From assembly GCA_036785325.1 (NCBI GenBank), contig JAXIVH010000019.1, positions 4,419,268-4,483,267 on the forward strand: DNA of 64,000 nucleotides, given 5' to 3'. The position numbers and the translations under genes are program-made. Source of the DNA: Urophycis tenuis. Lineage: Eukaryota > Chordata > Actinopteri > Gadiformes > Phycidae. The notes below the pieces were generated by a model that was given only the letters and a program-made list of their open reading frames with translations, did not search any database and was not told where the DNA came from. Shown in pieces: positions 1 to 28,372 of the stretch; within the stretch, counting starts at the first letter, position 1; the number at the start of each line of letters is the position of its first letter.

Positions 1-103
1 CCATGTCTCTGCGTGTGATCTTTTTGTTGCGCTAACACTGGAAAGGATGTGTTTTTGACGTCAAATTCCCCTGTCTCCACCCCCCCCCCCCCCCCCACCG
101 CAG

Positions 104-2782
104 GCATGCCACCCCCTGGGGCCTTCCCTCCCGTTCCTCCCCCGGGTTCGATGCCCCCGGGCATGCCCCACGGCATGCCCATGCCCCCCAACCCGGGCTC
201 CCAGGGGCCCCAGGTTGGGGGCGGTGGGCCCCCACCGGGACCGCCCCCCTTCCCGCCAGCCGGGATGCACCACGGTACGTGAAACCTGCGGCGCCCCTCA
301 GGGCTCATTTTCACATCACGTGGACTTTGATGGGGCTTTGTTTTGTTTTGGTTCGGATGCTGACATTTTGAGGAAGGTGGTTCAGAGTTGGTTTCAACCG
401 TTCCTTACAGTTGATGCCTACATTGTAGTTTCTGCTCTTACCTAAAAAGAGCAATCACGAGACCAACTCATGTCGGATTCTGTGTTATAACATCTGTTAG
501 ACTGTCACAGGAAAATGACAGGGACGGCAATTTCTAATTGAGTGCTTGCTGCCGTCGTTCTGAGGGAAAGCTTTGGACACCACACGAGTCTCAATATAGT
601 CTATTGTGTGACAGGAGATATAGCCTATAGTCTATATAGCCCAGGAAACGCTGCATATGAAAAAAAAAAAGGTTGCCTGCGTAACATCCTAACACCACTG
701 GGTGCTGCAGCACTCAGGGCATAATGACGTATAATTATACACTTCATCACATGCATTGAGTGCATTCTCCGCATTCAACCCATCCTAGCAAGCTAGGAGC
801 AGTGGGCTGCCACGGGGTAACGCCTGGAAACCAACTCGGGGTGTTAGTGGCTTTGCCCTGCTTTTGGGCAAGGCAGGTGTGTTGACTTGAATGTTTAGTG
901 GTGTGGTGGTGGTGTGCGAGGAAACCCAGAGCACCTCGAGGTAACCCACGGCAACACCTTTGACCCCTCCTCCCCCCGCCTGACCACCTTTGACCCCTTC
1001 CCCCCCCCCCCTCCAGGTATGCAGATGCAGATGCCGCCTCACGCGCCCCCGGGCATGGTGCCCCCCCCGCCTCACCCACCGGGGGCAAACCAGCACCGGG
1101 GAGCCCCGCCTCCCCCCGGCATGCCCCCCCACCCACACATGGGCATGCCCCCCAGAGGGCCGTACCACGGACCCCCCATGGGTGAGTTTACTTTACTATG
1201 GCTTCTCCTACTAGGACTCTACCAGTCATTCTGGGGGGTTTACGTGGCCTCCGAAATACACTGGGACCCGTTTCAGGACGTTATGCTTGGTAACAATATC
1301 TCTTATGAACTTGGTTGTAACTATTTTGTGTGATTTTGATTGTGGCGCTGTAGAATGATGCCGACTGTAATTTAAGGCGGTGCATCGGTTCTCCTTGCGT
1401 CTAAATTTAGATGATTAAAGCGTGTGTCAGAAAAACAAAACGCGACCAAATCCCTTTGCGCGGAAACATCCCGGAACATTCCGTGCACTGGCCACACGGC
1501 GCGGCAAAATGCTCATTACATACCGCTGCGTCTTGACGGGGACGATCGAGGCGATGGCACGGACCGTCTCCATTAGAGACGTAAGATCAACGCTCCTGTC
1601 GAAACAAGTCCGGGAGAAGCTGAAGAGAATGTTAAGCTTTTAGACCTGACAACGTCAACGTCACGGCAACCTAGGAAGTCTGCTTTAGGAAAGGATTTGA
1701 ATCATGTTTACGCTGAAACTATGTACTCCAGTGTTGTGAAGGGTGGGGTTAGGGTTAAGGGGGCATTTAGTGGAGGCTTTTGTCCAAAGCGACTTACAAT
1801 CAGTACATTTGTGGGGGTTCGACATGTGGACAGTTGGAGGAGGAGGAGGGGGATTGAGGTGATCGAACCGCCGACCCTACAGTTAGTGGACGAGCCACTC
1901 TGTCCAGCCGCTCTACCCACTGAGCTACTGCCGCCGTGTTATAGGGTGACCATTATGAGGAACTTGAACATCTCCTGATGAGGGGAGGGTGCACGCCCAG
2001 TCACAATGCAGAGCTCCCGGCGTCTCCCCGGGTGACGCTGCCTTGCGGTGCGGCCTCTCCGGGGCGCATCGGGTGGAAAATCTCTTGAATTTTTCACAAA
2101 CGGGCGGCCACCCGATCACAGATTATGCACAACTGCCTAAGGAACATTTCGGTTTGGAAAAAAGAGAAGGTTGGTTGCATATCGATTATCTACCCCGTAG
2201 TGGGTTGCGTTCCCACATCACAGCTGTAGTGTTTATCTGCGTGTGCCGCTCATCACCCCTGGATGTTAACCGCGTGACGCTCTCACACACAGCGAGCTCG
2301 GAGCCCTGACATGGCCAGTTGTCATAGGAACGGTAAACGAAAGCGCGGACCGCCGCAGCGGGTTTCGTGTGTTGTGCTGCGCCCGATGCCCCTCATCGCG
2401 GTGCTTCCCAGCGCCACGCCGACACATTTCTGCCCAGAACATCACGTGACGTGGGGGGCCCCCCTGACACGCCAGGCGGCGAACAATCGAAGGCACTCAG
2501 GTCCAAATTGGAACGACTACAAAAAAAAAAAAAAGCCAAAAAATGTTCACAAGCTGCTGCTGCCGCCCAACTTTCTAAACCGCCGTGTCGACCGAGTGCA
2601 GAGCAGCCAGCGAACTGAGGGAAACACAGTCAGTAGAAGAAGAAACAAAAGAAGCCATCAATGTATTGGTGTATAATGTTGCTTCCCAGAGAGTCCAGTA
2701 AAACAAAAACAGGGTGTCCATTTCCACTTACAAACGTGACCTTGGGGAAAACCTTTTTGCAGCCGTTAACCCCAGAGTCGTT

Positions 2783-2832
<50 letters not shown>

Positions 2833-2848
2833 AGAGGCAGAGAGAGAG

Positions 2849-2885
<37 letters not shown>

Positions 2886-3148
2886 GTGTTCGTCTCCCTC
2901 AACTGCCCACTTAACGCCCCTTGCCTTCCCCCGTGTCCCCCGTCTCCCCCCCTGTCTCCCCCCGTCTCTCCCCAGGACCACCGATGCACCCGGGGATGAG
3001 GGGACCCCCACCGCCCATGCCCCCGCCCGGCTACGGCGGCGGCCCCCCGCGGCCCCCCCCCTTCGGCTTCCAGCGGGGCCCGCCCATGCCCCCCCGGCCC
3101 CCCGGCGGACCCCCACGCGTTCCCATGAGGGGGCCCATGCCCTCCTAG
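104..3148 (+). CDS. sf3b4: sf3b4, splicing factor 3B subunit 4, C-terminal exons (partial)
   Basis: SF3B4 (SAP49) is an SF3b subunit of the U2 snRNP that helps bind the pre-mRNA branch-site region in the nucleus. Only the proline/glycine/methionine-rich C-terminal tail is in the window; the two RRM domains would lie upstream. Three exons join in frame: 104-274, 1017-1181 and 2976-3148, all at phase 1, each with an AG acceptor and GT donor (gtacgt, gtgagt), ending at TAG 3146-3148. That is about 169 residues. The tail has many PPGMP, PPPG and GMP repeats and ends with PPRPPPFGFQRGP and RGPMPS, matching the family ending (PPRPPPYGYQRGP). The call is strengthened by sv2a lying next downstream on the same strand, as in human. 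Low-complexity Pro tails occur in other splicing factors (SF3A2, SNRPB), but the FGFQRGP block and the neighbour favour SF3B4. Confidence 0.9.
1757..1935 (-). repeat. tRNA-derived SINE (family 1), inverted
   Basis: In sf3b4 intron. Read on the - strand it starts with a tRNA-like head (ggcggcagtagctcagtggg, A-box-like) and a ggttcgatc B-box-like segment, and ends with the LINE-like tail agcgacttt...ctgctaaatgcc variant. The same family recurs at 7180-7355, 26314-26483 and, tail only, 56391-56450. Confidence 0.75.
2784..2882. repeat. (CA)n followed by (GA)n compound microsatellite
   Basis: About 46 bp of CA directly followed by about 50 bp of GA with scattered GGCA interruptions, ending about 90 bp before the last sf3b4 exon. 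It creates spurious open frames on both strands. Confidence 0.95.
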
Positions 3149-3365
3149 GGTTCTCTTGGAGACGGGCAGTCGGGGGTGGTTCCTTTAGTACCATGTTGGG
3201 GTTTTTTTTTTCCTCTTTGTTTTTTTTTTTTGTTATGGTTTTCAGTTTTTTTTTATTTTTTAAAAACAACGTTGGATCAATTCTAGTTTATAATTGTTGG
3301 AGTAATTTAACCGCCGCTGTTTATTTTGTTGCTGTTGTCACTGTACAGATGCCGGACCTTTGAGC

Positions 3366-3371
3366 AATAAA
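3366..3371 (+). terminator. sf3b4 polyadenylation signal
   Basis: Canonical AATAAA about 218 bp after the sf3b4 stop codon, followed by a T/GT-rich stretch (ttgctggttgttgttgtt) typical of a downstream element. It fixes the end of the 3' UTR at roughly 3390. Confidence 0.8.
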
Positions 3372-5057
3372 GGTTTTAATACAAGCTTTTGCTGGTTGTT
3401 GTTGTTTTTATCTGGTTCTGTGTGGTTCGTGAAAGGCTGGATTATCGGAACAGTATCTAATTTATTCAGAAAATGGATGGATTTAATTTAAATGTGTGCA
3501 AACATTTACATGGGAGGTTTCTTTATCACCTATGGAGAGGTACTGAAGATGAGGTGGTGAATGATGTGCTTGAGGCTTGCGTTGAGAATTGTCTATTTGG
3601 CTCGTAGTCAACGGCTTCTAAATAATATCAAACGCTTAATGGTCTTTTAATATCCTGCAGCTTTTAAGGGCAATCGGTTGGCATAGCAACCAGAGGTGTG
3701 TGTGTGTGTGTGTGCGTGTGTATGCGTGTCGCACGTTTTTATGGGGGGCATTTTGATGCATGCAGTTATTTCCTTCACCCCCGTAAAGCGTGAGGAGAGA
3801 GGGGAACAACTGGTGCAACATTAGGGGTAAAAAACCTCTGGATTCGATCACCACCAAGCCACAGCTTAAACCACAACGCACCCAGGCCATCCAATTTAAT
3901 GCAAATAAACGGCATCATATCACTTCTTCTGGGGGTGCCAAAAAAACGTGAACGTCACGAAATACTGCATTTGGACCGATGACTCTTTAAAATCGCGGGA
4001 GGCGACGGTGTTTCGATTGGTTGCATGGGGGGGGAGGAGGGGTGAGGATGATGGGGAGGGGGGGTGGGGGGGGGGGGACCCCGGAGCAACGGGCAGGCTT
4101 CCTCGCGATGCCTCGCCATCACAGCGCGGCGTCTCCTGGGTGGCGTGGAATCCTCCCCACCGAGCCGCACGCAGCAGCAGCATCACTCGCGACAGCCTCT
4201 CCGATACGTAAGCAGGCGAGCTCCCGTTCATGAGAAGGACCGAGACGGAGGCGGCTGGAAGGAAGGAGGCGTCGGTTGCTCTCTCCCCTCGGGAAGGAAA
4301 GAAGAAAAAAAAAAAGGTTAAGACTTTAATGTGACACGATGATTTGGGACTGTTCTGTTTTTCCTGTTCGATTCTTGAAATGGTAACTGAATTGTTGATT
4401 GCTGATGGGCGGGTGTTGTGCTCTGGAGCGGGTTGATGTGTGTATATATATATATATATATATAAATATATATATGGCAAATACATCGATTTGTTAATCA
4501 GGTGGGCCCGACAATTGATTACTAGTCGTGACGGGGGGTCGCACATCTTATTCTACGGCGATATACAGTTTTTTCTCGGTCTGCACGCACGCTGGCATGA
4601 CATTTGTGTTTGATATCCAATATTGTATTGCAGTATATCCACGATGTGGTTTGTGTGCGACCGGGCCTGCAACACCTCCATCGTTATCCGAAAAATTGGA
4701 AATAAACAAGGAAGAAAAAAAAGAAAAAAAAAGAGATCTATTTTATGTTGCCGTCATGCCCCCGTGTGTATTTGTCTGGTGGGGGGCGGGCGGGCAGGGG
4801 GCTATAGCTCTGCGCAACCGGCCATCGCCTTCATGCTATCTTCAGGTGTCAGTCGCTGATGTTCATATTTGGTGACGCTCCGGGGAGCGTAGGCCTACGC
4901 GTAATTGCGTAGGAGCCCGTAACTCACACCTCGCCCTGCGATTGAGAGAAATAAAACAAACGCCACCGAATGGCTCGCACGACGCGCGCGCGAGTGCGTG
5001 TGTGTGTGTGTGTGTGCGTGGTGGCGAGGCCTGCACTAACGAGGGGAGGCGTGAATG

Positions 5058-5058
<1 letters not shown>

Positions 5059-5132
<74 letters not shown>

Positions 5133-5159
5133 GATGCTACACGCCGTGATACTACACAG

Positions 5160-5224
<65 letters not shown>

Positions 5225-5231
5225 ACACACA
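5059..5231. repeat. (CA)n microsatellites
   Basis: Two long CA tracts (about 5070-5127 and 5159-5231) separated by a unique 30-bp spacer (gagtgatgctacacgccgtg...). Open frames here encode only His-Thr or Cys-Val repeats and are not genes. Confidence 0.95.
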
Positions 5232-5952
5232 CTGCCCCCCTCTCACACGACCTGCCCCCTCTCTTTGAAATGGCACGTGCCGCTCGGTCATGGCCGAATG
5301 TCCCTGCCTTTGATTTTCAATGACGCTGGAAAATCTCTGGTTTCTATAAATGTCACGATGATTAATCACGTTTATGTCCGGATAATACCATTTCTAAAGG
5401 AAATTTAGCCAATCAGTCCTATCTGGAGAGGCTTCGTCATAATTTTACGTTTTTGCCATGACGGACTAGTCTCGTTGGGCTGAAGTGTCAGATATAGCCT
5501 ATATAATGTTAGTTAACTATGTATGCCTGTCACAAAAATTAATTTATTCCTGAATGTCCCAAAACCCACCAATGGTGTGGTGACTGTGCCATCACCAAGG
5601 TTTGAGTTCAGTGGCGGAGTAGGCTACTCTTTACATTCTTAATATTGCTACTCACTCACAGTATTATTGGAGTGTAATTTGTTAGAAATGACACCTGTCA
5701 GCCACAAGTGAGGGAAATGTGCTGGGAGATTATTGAGTCCACTGGCCTGCTTTGTGTGAGCCAATTGATATCGATGGACCTTGGCTCGTTTCTCACCAAT
5801 CAGGGTTGTGATTGCTTTGGGGAATCCATCTTGCCTGTCCATCATAGGGGCGTGCAATGCAAACCCTGCTCAATGGCGGAGCGTCGTACAGGGAGGGAGG
5901 GAGCAGGACGTTCTTTTGCGTTTCAGAATCTCGTTCTCTTCTGCTCTTTTCA

Positions 5953-6114
<162 letters not shown>

Positions 6115-6361
6115 ATTCCCAAATCTCACCGAAAGCACCTTTTAAATGACGGCCACCTATTCGATTTCTCCCCGTATCCCCTTTAGTGACCAGGAAGAAG
6201 CTGTGTACTCCTCAACAGGGTGACGCCCCTTAAAACCCAACCCAACCCTCAGAACCAGAACCACCCGGGACTCCAGCGGCCCGACAAAGACAACACCGCC
6301 AGCGGCTCTCTCTGCCCCTCGCCCCCCCTCCCCCCCCCCACACTCGACCATCCTCTTCAAA

Positions 6362-21242
<14,881 letters not shown>

Positions 21243-22109
21243 CGGAGACGATCCACGGGGGGGCGGCGTAGCGCGCTTGCGGCGACGACGCCGCAAACCG
21301 GGCGCAACCAGGACCTGAAGACTCAAGAGTAGACTGCCCGATACACACAAAACCACACTGCCGTTTCCCTATGTCAGAGCACGCAATGCGTTGTTGTTAT
21401 TAATATTCAACCGGTGTCAATTCACACAGGATTGTGCTAACTCCTTATTTTTGTGTAGTTTGACATTAGGAAAACTGTAATGTTGAACACATTTGTTTGA
21501 CATTACCTGATAATAGCCAAGATAAAACCCCCCAAAATGAGAAGACTAATAATATATAACCTAATATAACAATGCATATAATAACAAGTAAGGGTAGAGG
21601 TACAAATAACCAAGCTTTTTGCAGTTGAAAACTGCGACTGAAAACTTGAAAACTAAGTTGTCGCTATTTCAATGCCAAGTACTTCCTTCTATTGTGTCCT
21701 TGTGGCAAAAAAAAAAAAATAGTTTACTTATCTCGACTCACTTTAACACTGCCAATGAACCTTTTGTTACCGGTTTACCACAAAATACTCCTGCCTAATT
21801 TGAACACGTATGTTTACTGAAAGCTGTGACAAACAGTGACGTTCGACAGCTGAGGACTTTTGACTTTAACCGCGAGTTGTTACTCCTGTCCTTGTTTAAA
21901 TAGAGCTGCTCTGTTCTGAAACACATGCTACATTCCCAGATGTACACGGTCTCTTCTGCTGTACTTGGAATGGTGTCTTCTACCTGCGGTCGAACCGCTG
22001 CAGCACAGGACGCCACCGTAGTGAAACACTGTCCCATGTCTTGTACCAAATGGATTTTGGCCCAAAATGTGACGTGCATTTTTTTGGCCAAAATATTAGG
22101 CGTGTGTGT

Positions 22110-22156
<47 letters not shown>

Positions 22157-24700
22157 AGAGAGAGAGAGAGATAATTAGCAGTGAAGTTTTTCCCAATTTT
22201 AGTTTTGTGGAGCAAACTGTAGTGGTTATATAGCGTAACCACATGGAAAGCATCAGGTTTTTTTCTTCTTCTTTTTTCTGACATTACATGCTACATTTTA
22301 GAGTGAAATGGTTGAATCAGTTAGCATTTGACTGCCATTCACAAGGTCAGCTCAATCTATTAAATACAATGTACAATTCAAATACAACACAATACATTTT
22401 AAAGTGCATTCCTAGTTCCTACATAGATTTTGGTCTCATGCTAATTCCTGTTTTTTTTTTAGGCACAAAATATCTGATATATACAGCATCAGTTGTCCAC
22501 CTTCCCAACATCACTGGATTTAAAGCACAAATCAAACTAAGGAAGAACCATAATATATACTTCTATTCCCCCTTCCATTGGGTGGCCACAGAAACACAAT
22601 GAAAAGAAAGGTAATTCATTTCAACAGAAAGGTAATTCATCTCAAGGGCTTCCTTTAAACTCCGTCAAAACCATCTAAACTCATCACCTACTGAGGTCTT
22701 AAGTAGTATACAAGTGTACCACACTCCAAAAATATAATTTCATATATTTTTGTTGTTGTTAATTACAGATGGTGATTATAGATGGACGCGAGTGAAGTTA
22801 GGCATCAGTAAGTTAGGATGTCTAAATATGGGAAAAAGATTTATTTTGATGTCTACTTCACGTGTGTGTGTGTGTGGTGACAATCACTAAGAGAGCTGTT
22901 AACATACTCTAATAGATGATTGTCTTGATTTGTGTGTGTGTGCATGGGTGTGTGTTTGAATCAAAAATCTGAGTCAAAAACGTGTGTGAATGTATCCTAA
23001 AAACAAAAACTATTGCTGTACAATATAGTGTGTGTGTGTGCGTGTGTGGTTGTGTACGCATGTGTGTGTGTGTATTCGTCATAGAATTACTCAGCCTGTC
23101 CTTCGTATGTCGAGATATATATACGTTGAGAGCGAACGGCCGTGAACTGAACATATTTTTCTACTTTGTGGTATTCTCATAACCCCCCCCCCCCCCCCGC
23201 ACCATGGGAATACAGACTTTAGTTTTTTCGGGACCACCGAAACCGAACCGTTTATCTCGCGGTAAACCGTACCACGCAGAAAATAACCCGTGCAGTGCAG
23301 ACGTCGTCAACGTGTTGTCTTAAGAGTTAAGAGCTGGTGGCTCAGAACTCTTCGGGTCCATCAGAACCCCCCCCCCCCGCCTCCCTCCTGATCCCATTGA
23401 ACTGGTGGTGAAGCATGTTAGTGTTGTGTCGTCTCCCCTCGGCTCTGCCGTGCGCCAGATGTTCACTTATTTCCCCCCCCCCCCCCCTTCATGTTTTTAC
23501 TTTGACGTTTTTCCCCTCCGTCCGGAGCGTGAGAACCGGTGTCTTCTCCCTTGCTGTGGTGTGATGATGACCCCCCCCCCCCCCCCCCATGTGTTGCTTG
23601 CCGTGTTTACTTACTTGATAATAAGTGGGATCCGCTCAGTGTGCGCGGTTTGATTTGAAAGTGTGGCGGTGGTGGTGGTGCCGGTATGACCTTCGACCCA
23701 GGAAGCGCCCTGTACGTACAGGATGCTCCTGACAGTACTTTGTAGTCGTCAAATCACCACGTACAGAATAACCTTTAAAAAAAAAACACAGATACACGAT
23801 AAAAAGGGAAGCGATGAATTGTGGTTATGTAGTTGAAGAGGCGTGAGCACGCGAAAGGCCGCGCAGGATGGGCTTGGCTGTGACCGCCCTCTGGGATCCT
23901 TATTCTCCACTGAGCAAGTCACCAGGTTCACCGAAGGTCATCCACTCCGAATGGACGGCCCTCGCCGTCAGTTGAAACACGTCTTAAAAAAAAAAGTTAA
24001 AAGTTTTTTGTATTCAACGTTAACTATGTGCTGGATTTTATGTATTTTTTTATTTTAAAAATTGTCCAATGAGTTTGGGATTCTAGGACGCTAAACGAGA
24101 GTGATCAACACAAAAAAAAAATCATATTAAAATATATATAGAGGATGGGTTGAATACCGAAAAAAAGCATGGAAACTTCCTGTGTGGACGAGTGTTTTTT
24201 CTGTTCGCGGAGAACAGGTTGACGCGGAGTAATCATCTTGGTCCACAACCCAAGGAGATGAAGTTAAAAATGCTTTGGGATGAAGATGGTTACTCTGGAT
24301 CTTAAGTCAAGCCGGGAAACTGGCCGATGGTCCCCAACCTGTTCGCAGTGATTCTACTCTTCAGATTTGAGTTTGAAATCAGTGTGTACCATGTGTAGAA
24401 ACCTAGATGTTTGTACGTGAATTATCAAAAGTCGTGGAACAAATGACCAAGGAACAGTAAAAAAAAAAAAAAACTGCAAAAAAAAAAAAACCTAACAAAA
24501 AACTACCAGTGAACCAACTTAAATGTCGTCTGTCGTTTTGTAAACAGAGTTCAAAATGTTGGTAAAGCTATGGTAAAATTCTGGATATTGAGAATATTTT
24601 AGTGATGAAAAGGTGCTGTATTTATTTTGTGAGAATTGTTGATTATGCTGGGTCTGGCGCCCTAGCCAGTTCTGAGAAAATAAAAACCTATTAAAAAAAA
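21243..24700 (+). other. sv2a 3' UTR (probable)
   Basis: No coding frame follows the sv2a stop for 3.4 kb. The stretch has TG/GA repeats (22099-22170), several poly-C runs (23180-23199, 23474-23488, 23572-23589) and A-rich runs, and ends with an AATAAA. I infer one long 3' UTR; an earlier end cannot be excluded. Confidence 0.55.
24679..24684 (+). terminator. sv2a polyadenylation signal (candidate)
   Basis: AATAAA in gagaaaataaaaacc. It is the best signal before the convergent cathepsin gene. Confidence 0.5.
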
Positions 24701-24969
24701 AAAAGTTTTGCATCATGGTGGTGTATGCCATGCCGCCTAATTGTTGACTACTTTGGGTTCTTCCAAACAGACACGTTTGGATGTTTTTCCACGGCATTGA
24801 GAGTCAGCCGTTCGTTTTGTCGTGTTTGTGCCTCGTTTCTTTTAAAAGAGCAGACCCAATTGGATGCCATTGTTAATTGTCACACGAACAGCACCCACTA
24901 AACGCTAAAGGGTTCAGTTCCTCAACCGGGGAACCGTCCTGCAGTCATTACTGGAAGTGCCAGATACGG

Positions 24970-25250
24970 TTGCATGCAAGTCAAAGTCAAAGTCAAAAGT
25001 CAAAGTACTTTATTTGCCATTTGTGCATAAACTAGTAGTCCAAGCACATAGGAACTCTTGTGCAGGCCCTCTGAGTCAATAGATAAATAGAAAAAATAGG
25101 AAAAAGACAAAATACATTCGTGATAAAAATCAAAAATCAAAGAGATCAAAAGAATAAAAAAAAGTGGATCAAATGTTCTTTTTTGCCATCAGCCTCACTG
25201 TTGCTGGGAAGAAACTGTTAAAAAAACCTTGCTTTTTTAAGTCAAAGTCA
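24970..25250 (-). repeat. LINE 3'-tail-like fragment
   Basis: Starts with repeats of gtcaaa, then gtactttatttgccatttgt, the inverted form of the typical fish non-LTR tail (aaatggcaaataaagtactt plus a short tandem repeat). No reverse transcriptase coding is present. Confidence 0.5.
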
Positions 25251-25525
25251 CAAAATATTTCAGTCATTTCACTTCTGCTGTTGACTGCCGCACCTCAATT
25301 GACCTCATTGTGGTCCGACTGTCAAAGGAACCGCGTTTTGAGTGCAACAGAACCGGCTCACCTTCTCCAAGGTGCTGCTGGTCACGCCCTGAGCGAGGCT
25401 GCTGCGTTCACATCTGCCCCAAACTAAATGGAATCTCTCCAGGGTTTTGCGATAGAAAAAGTGATCTTGCCAATGTCAAAACACAAACCACCAAGTCACA
25501 CAATTTAAAAAAAATAGTCAGGTGC

Positions 25526-25531
25526 TTTATT
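25526..25531 (-). terminator. polyadenylation signal, first cathepsin gene
   Basis: TTTATT on the + strand (AATAAA on the - strand), about 60 bp beyond the stop codon. Confidence 0.75.
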
Positions 25532-25589
25532 TGAGAAATGTTGGCGCTGGAAGTACACACACACACACACAAGCGAGGCCTTCTGGGGT

Positions 25590-28227
25590 TCACATAGTGG
25601 GATAACACGCATAGAGGGCGATGCCACATTGGTTGTGTCTGTTGCGGGCCATCTTGATATAGCCTTGCTCACCGAAGCGAACGCCCCAGCTGAAAACAGG
25701 AATTCAAAATGGAGTTATATACAGTGTCGGTGGTTATGCTCCGATGATGCTGCCCCCCACCCAAATAAAAAAGGGAAGGCAAAGACATCACCCTGCCTCA
25801 GGAAGTGAAACCCCACCTGTTTTTGACAAGCCAGTAGTCACGGCCGTGGTCGCTTCCATAGCCGACTGCCAGAACGCCGTGGTTAACCCGGTGGGTACAC
25901 GTGTGGTCCCTGTACACGCCTAACCACGGGGGGGGGGGGGGGGAAGCAATTAACCAATACAACCAAAACCCACGCCCGCCCAAATCCATGTTGTCACAAT
26001 AGTTGAAGCAAAAACGCATGGCTGTCTGAGGCTACACCTCCCCCCCGTTCACACGAGATTAAAAATAAAAAAAGGGGTTGTGGTCTGGTATTTACACACA
26101 CCGTGATGGTAGAAGAGGAACTTTGGCCGCGAGGCGTCTATGGCAACCGAGATGGGACCAACAGCAGCCAAGGCATGCTTCAGTGCCTCTTCATCTCCCC
26201 TGGGCAATTGCTTATAGCCAGAGCAGCTCGCCACCTTAAAGTTTGAGTTGTACTTGCAAGGGCCACTCTGGAGAAAAAAAAAACAAAAAAAATTTACATT
26301 TTGAACATTAAAGGGTAAAGGGGCATTTAGCAGACGCTTTTGTCCAAAGTGACTTACAATCAGTACATCTGTGAGGGTTCGACATGTGGACAGTTGGAGG
26401 GGGAGGAGGATCAAGGGGGTCGAACCGCCGACCCGCTCTGTCCACCCGCTCTACCCACTGCGGGCCATTACACTACCGCGGCAACATTACAATCTTAATC
26501 TGCACTGAAACCACAATTTTCCCCATCTTTAACCAGATTAAAGCCCCTCTTGGCAACACTGGAGACTCACTCTGCCCGTGTAGGGGTACGACGCATCAGA
26601 GTCGATGCCGTGGTTCTTCATGACGTAGAGGAAGGCGTTGGTTATGTAGCCGCCGTTGCAGCCGTGATTGCCGAACCTGGTGGAGCAGTCCATGAGGTTC
26701 TGGGGGCTGAGGGAGACCAGGGTGCCTTTGGTCTTCTTCAGTTGGCCCTCCAGCGATCCCACGGCACTGAAGGCCCAGCAGGACCCACAGGAACCCTGCG
26801 ACAGGCGAGGATGGGTTGAAGGATTGGTCGGGCTCCCGATGCAGTTTGAGTCAAGGCACTCTCCTGGTTGGGCCTCAAAGAAGGACTTCACAGGCCACAC
26901 TATAAAAGGCCACTCCCGAGGGCCGATTCTAGGTTCTGACTTTTGGGGTGGGGGCCCCAGGAAGCCACAAGGGGGGGTGTAGATGTGATTTCCTGCATGC
27001 TGCTGCATTTAAGGGTGACCTGGTGGAGATTCTAAATATATTCTGGTTGGGGGTAAATCCATCAATTCAACACATTGTATAACAGTCTAGACGGTAGAAT
27101 ATTACATTTGAGGATGAAACGATAGGGTGGGTTAAGGCAAGTTTTGGGTGGGCTTGAGCCCACCCAAAAGAGGTCAAGTCAAGGTCTGCTTGACTCAAGT
27201 CATACAATGCTTTTTGGCCCAGCCGTCGGGACGACAGCAACTACAGCCTCAACGAGGGGTCCCAGTGACTACGGTGTGGGAGTGTGATGAGGGGGCCGTC
27301 CCACCTGGTTCTTGACCCCCGTCACCAGGCCCTTCCTCCTCCAGTCCAGGCTGGCGGGCGGCGCGCTCCCGTTGGCGACGGTGTAGTTCCAGGGGGCCCG
27401 GGGCTCCGGGTCGTCAGAGACACGGGTGCCCATGAGGGAGCTGGCCTCCTCTGTAGTCTGTGGTGAGGTGCAGTTACAAGAAGCGTAAGTCAGCGGCGGC
27501 CATGTGGTTCACACCACACACCCAAAGCATGAGGGCACTTGGTCAAATACATTTCAGAAAAGCCAAGGGTTTTTTTTTTTGTTTGTTTGTTTTGGAAAGG
27601 TCTTTACAGCACTGTAGATGTGATGCCCAACATACCATAAAATAGTCACAGCTATTTGACAACAATGGAGTCACGTCAAATGAATTGACCCTCACGACAA
27701 GATGCTAACCAGGTCTCCAAGGTGATTCATCGCCAGCTCATAGGAGTGCATGCCCAGGGTGGCCTCTAGGTTGTGAACGTTGATCATCTCCAAGTTCACC
27801 TCCCAGATTTGCCTGCGACCCAACTCTGCAACCTGGACCGCAACACGGGACGCAAGTGTATATGACGCGGTAAGCAGGACCACGCAACATAGAACTATAG
27901 CGCGAGTTATTAGAGAGCAGATGAGCAACACTGCATCCTAGCTCTAGCAAATGAACAAGCATGGCAGACCTCACGGCATACTCCAGCAATGCGCAATATG
28001 AGGGCGCTATAGATTGTATGCAATTGTTATGCTACACAACATGAGCACAGGTCAGCAATCCCAAGTCAAGTTGGGGGGAAAAAGTAGGCAAATAAAAACC
28101 GGTCTACCTGATCAGAATACACTTTACTGTGCATCTTCTTCCAAAGTTCCCAATGTTGGTCGAGTTGTGGGCTGATGATGGCTGCCGCGTATCCACACAG
28201 TACCGTGACGAGTAGGCGCCCCAACAT
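25590..28227 (-). CDS. cathepsin S/K-like papain-family cysteine protease (copy 1)
   Basis: Lysosomal C1A peptidase. Seven coding exons on the - strand join in frame: 28227-28108, 27832-27710, 27457-27305, 26795-26571, 26267-26102, 25919-25817, 25689-25590, giving 329 residues, the normal length for cathepsin S/K. Signal peptide at residues 1-18 (MLGRLLVTVLCGYAAAII), then the I29 propeptide (HWELWKK..., ERFNIN-like R-R-Q-I-W-E-V-N, MNHLGDL). The mature enzyme has the oxyanion Gln and catalytic Cys in NQGSCGSCWAF (exon 3/4 junction), NHGCNGGY, catalytic His in VNHGVLAVGYG and Asn in VKNSWG (exon 6/7 junction). It ends CGIALYACYPTM. GIDSDASYPY and YWLVKNSWG resemble cathepsin S; HWELWKK and VAIDAS resemble cathepsin K, so I do not choose a symbol. 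All catalytic residues are intact. It lies just downstream of a related gene on the same strand, a tandem pair as with human CTSS/CTSK. Confidence 0.93.
26314..26483 (-). repeat. tRNA-derived SINE (family 1), inverted
   Basis: In the intron between exons 4 and 5 of the first cathepsin gene. Tail ggggcatttagcagacgctt, body gttcgacatgtggacagttg and a decayed tRNA head near 26440-26483. Confidence 0.8.
26933..27175. repeat. diverged repeat related to the hAT-type element interior
   Basis: Shares blocks with 13020-13260 (gtagatgtgatttcctg, agggtgacctg.tgga) and contains gaggatgaaacgat, also seen near 19690. Ends not defined. Confidence 0.4.
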
Positions 28228-28372
28228 GTTGCCACATCTAGCAACCCAGCAGAAATCGGTGCCTTAGGATCACACGCATTCATGTCACCCCCTAAAAAGG
28301 TTTTCTGAAACTATCAGATGAACGGCCCACACCAAAAGCCCAAACAGTACCCCCAAATATCAAATGAGTCCA

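Noticed and set aside
914..1333. 139-residue + strand frame
   Set aside because: Contains the sf3b4 exon 1017-1181, but the flanking residues are intron.
3920..4546. 208-residue - strand frame
   Set aside because: Low-complexity and no domain or splice context.
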